NCBI RefSeq assembly: GCF_001612885.1
Contig: NZ_BDBH01000005.1
Span: forward strand, 496,001 to 560,000
DNA from: Nocardia harenae NBRC 108248
Lineage (GTDB): Bacteria > Actinomycetota > Actinomycetes > Mycobacteriales > Mycobacteriaceae
Length of the DNA stretch: 64,000 bases
Direction of reading: 5' to 3'
Both the position numbers and the translations under genes were made by a program. How positions within the stretch are numbered: position 1 is the stretch's first letter; every line of letters begins with the position of its first letter. Positions 62,816-64,000 of this stretch are shown here, one piece after another. The notes below the pieces were generated by a model. It was given only the letters and a program-made list of their open reading frames with translations, ran no database searches and was not told where the DNA came from.

Positions 62816-64000
62816 ATGCTCGAAGTCGACTGGAGGGGTGAACACGTCCGAGCGCTGCGCGCGGCGATGCGACGCAGCCGATACGAGTTCGCCCGTCTGG
62901 TGGGAGTGACACCACGCACCGTGGGGTTGTGGGAGAACGGCCGCACCACGCGGATGCACGATGCGAGCAGGCGCTTGCTGGATCGAGTGCTGGCCGAGGC
63001 GGATGCCGAGGCGAGGACCCGGTTCACGCAGGCAATCGCCGAACCGGAACCCAAGCTCGAAAGCGGGCTCGACAAGGAAGTCGAGGACGACGTGAGAAGG
63101 CGTGAACTACTGACCTACGCCGGCATCGGAATCGCCGGCCAGGCCGCGGCGCTCGTCGCCGCGGAGCCCGAACGCATGCTCGCGGCGCTGGACGCGGGCT
63201 CGATCAGCGAGCGCAGGCTGCTCGTGCTCGAGGAGACCGCGACCCACCTCGGCACCCGCGCGGTGCAGGTGCCGCCGCGCGAGCTCCTGCCGGGCGCGCT
63301 GGAGCAGTTCCGCGCCGTGCGCGGCTGCCTCGCCGAGCGGCAGACCACGGCGGCGCAGGCCAGGCTGGTGCGCACCGCGGGCAGGCTGGCGACCGTCGTC
63401 GGCGAGATCCTCTTCAACGACGGGCATTTCGGCCAGGCCAAGATGTGGTACACCACCGCCGCGCACGCCGCGCAGGACATCGGTGACCGCTACACCGAGG
63501 ACATCGCGCTGGCCGGCGCCGGCTACCTGCCCACCTACAGCGACCGCCCGCGCGACGTGCTCTCGCTGCTCGCGCCGCGGCTGGCGCAGAACCCCGACCG
63601 CGGGCCCGCCACCGCCTGGCTCTGGAGCCTGGCCGCCAGGGCGCACGCCGAGCTGGGCGAGGCGAACGACTTCGCCCGCTGTATCGACCGGGCCGCCGCC
63701 GCGCTCGCGGTGGCGAAGCCGGAGGAGATGCCGCTCGGCATCTTCTCGTTCCGGCCGGAGAAGCTCGCCTTCTACCGGGCCATCGGCTCGGCCCGGCTCG
63801 GGCTGGTCGACCAGACCGAGGAGGCCGCCTCCGAGGCGCTCGCCGCCTACGACCCCTCCGAGACCATGGAGCCCGCGCTGGTGCGCTTCGAGCACGCCAC
63901 CGCACTGCTCGCCGGCGGCGAGGTGGACGAGGCGTGTGCCGTCGCGACCGCCGCCATCACCGGCCCGAACACCTACGTCGGGCTCACCGTCGCCAAGCGC
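62816..64000 (+). CDS. XRE-family HTH regulator with TPR-like domain (3' truncated)
   Basis: An open frame of 395 codons from the ATG at 62816 to the window end. Residues about 8-48 form the HTH (HVRALRAAMRRSRYEFARLVGVTPRTVGLWENGRT), of the XRE/Cro type with the WENG motif. After a charged linker (about 80-100) comes a long helical region with repeated A-x-x-L-x-x-A patterns, consistent with TPR repeats (QAKMWYTTAAHAAQDIGD, ARAHAELGEANDFARCID). Such HTH-TPR proteins are abundant in Nocardia and Streptomyces and often sense peptides or other ligands. GACGAGG precedes the start. Confidence 0.8.
   Translation, partial: MLEVDWRGEHVRALRAAMRRSRYEFARLVGVTPRTVGLWENGRTTRMHDASRRLLDRVLAEADAEARTRFTQAIAEPEPKLESGLDKEVEDDVRRRELLTYAGIGIAGQAAALVAAEPERMLAALDAGSISERRLLVLEETATHLGTRAVQVPPRELLPGALEQFRAVRGCLAERQTTAAQARLVRTAGRLATVVGEILFNDGHFGQAKMWYTTAAHAAQDIGDRYTEDIALAGAGYLPTYSDRPRDVLSLLAPRLAQNPDRGPATAWLWSLAARAHAELGEANDFARCIDRAAAALAVAKPEEMPLGIFSFRPEKLAFYRAIGSARLGLVDQTEEAASEALAAYDPSETMEPALVRFEHATALLAGGEVDEACAVATAAITGPNTYVGLTVAKR

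Overview
The window is very GC-rich actinobacterial DNA. Several families point to a mycolic-acid actinomycete, most likely Nocardia or a close relative: DUF5753/DUF397 regulator pairs, an EspC-like plus WXG-type type VII secretion pair, an MSMEG_6728-type protein, deazaflavin/F420-type oxidoreductases, a Mycobacterium-like accD1-accA1-fadE19-MaoC-citE operon, and a giant NRPS. The genus is an inference from gene content. No rRNA, tRNA, CRISPR array, insertion sequence or integrase was seen.

Layout. (1) 1-8.5 kb, accessory genes: the 3' end of a DUF5753 regulator with its DUF397 partner, a CYTH phosphohydrolase/cyclase, a two-gene type VII secretion locus (EspC-like protein plus a large WXG/DUF6973/transmembrane protein ending in a duplicated domain), an FAD monooxygenase whose Shine-Dalgarno lies in a hairpin, a frameshifted small gene, a ribbon-helix-helix/MazF toxin-antitoxin pair, an O-methyltransferase-like gene divergent from a probably leaderless TetR gene, a DUF385 nitroreductase-like gene and an MSMEG_6728 family gene. 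(2) 8.6-45.9 kb, minus strand: one uninterrupted gene for a nonribosomal peptide synthetase of about 12,400 residues (about 1.3 MDa). It has ten complete C-A-T modules, an intact epimerase after module 6, a degenerate epimerase after module 10, and an eleventh module that stops inside a ruined A domain. There is no thioesterase, reductase, MbtH protein, tailoring gene or transporter beside it. (3) 46-50.7 kb: cobM, a PPOX oxidoreductase, and a LysR regulator divergent from an MHS-family transporter that overlaps a 3-hydroxybutyrate-dehydrogenase-like SDR. (4) 50.7-59.5 kb: a TetR regulator divergent from a tightly packed accD1-accA1-fadE19-MaoC-citE operon that ends in acetoacetyl-CoA synthetase. 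(5) 59.6-64 kb: a double-TetR protein, a SnoaL-like protein, an aldo/keto reductase, a 65-residue unknown protein, and an XRE/TPR regulator that runs off the right edge.

How the genes fit together. The operon in (4) matches leucine/isovalerate catabolism: acyl-CoA dehydrogenase, biotin-dependent carboxylase, hydratase, then an HMG-CoA-type lyase giving acetyl-CoA and acetoacetate. The terminal ligase would recover acetoacetate. The neighbouring transporter and dehydrogenase could supply acetoacetate from 3-hydroxybutyrate, so both blocks may converge on acetoacetyl-CoA. The NRPS is the standout: an EntF-like starter C domain suggests an N-acylated or aryl-capped peptide. By-eye specificity codes suggest acyl-X1-hydrophobic-X3-Ser-Thr-(D)hydrophobic-Ser-Ser-Ser-X10, with no recognisable release domain. 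Its product is unknown to me.
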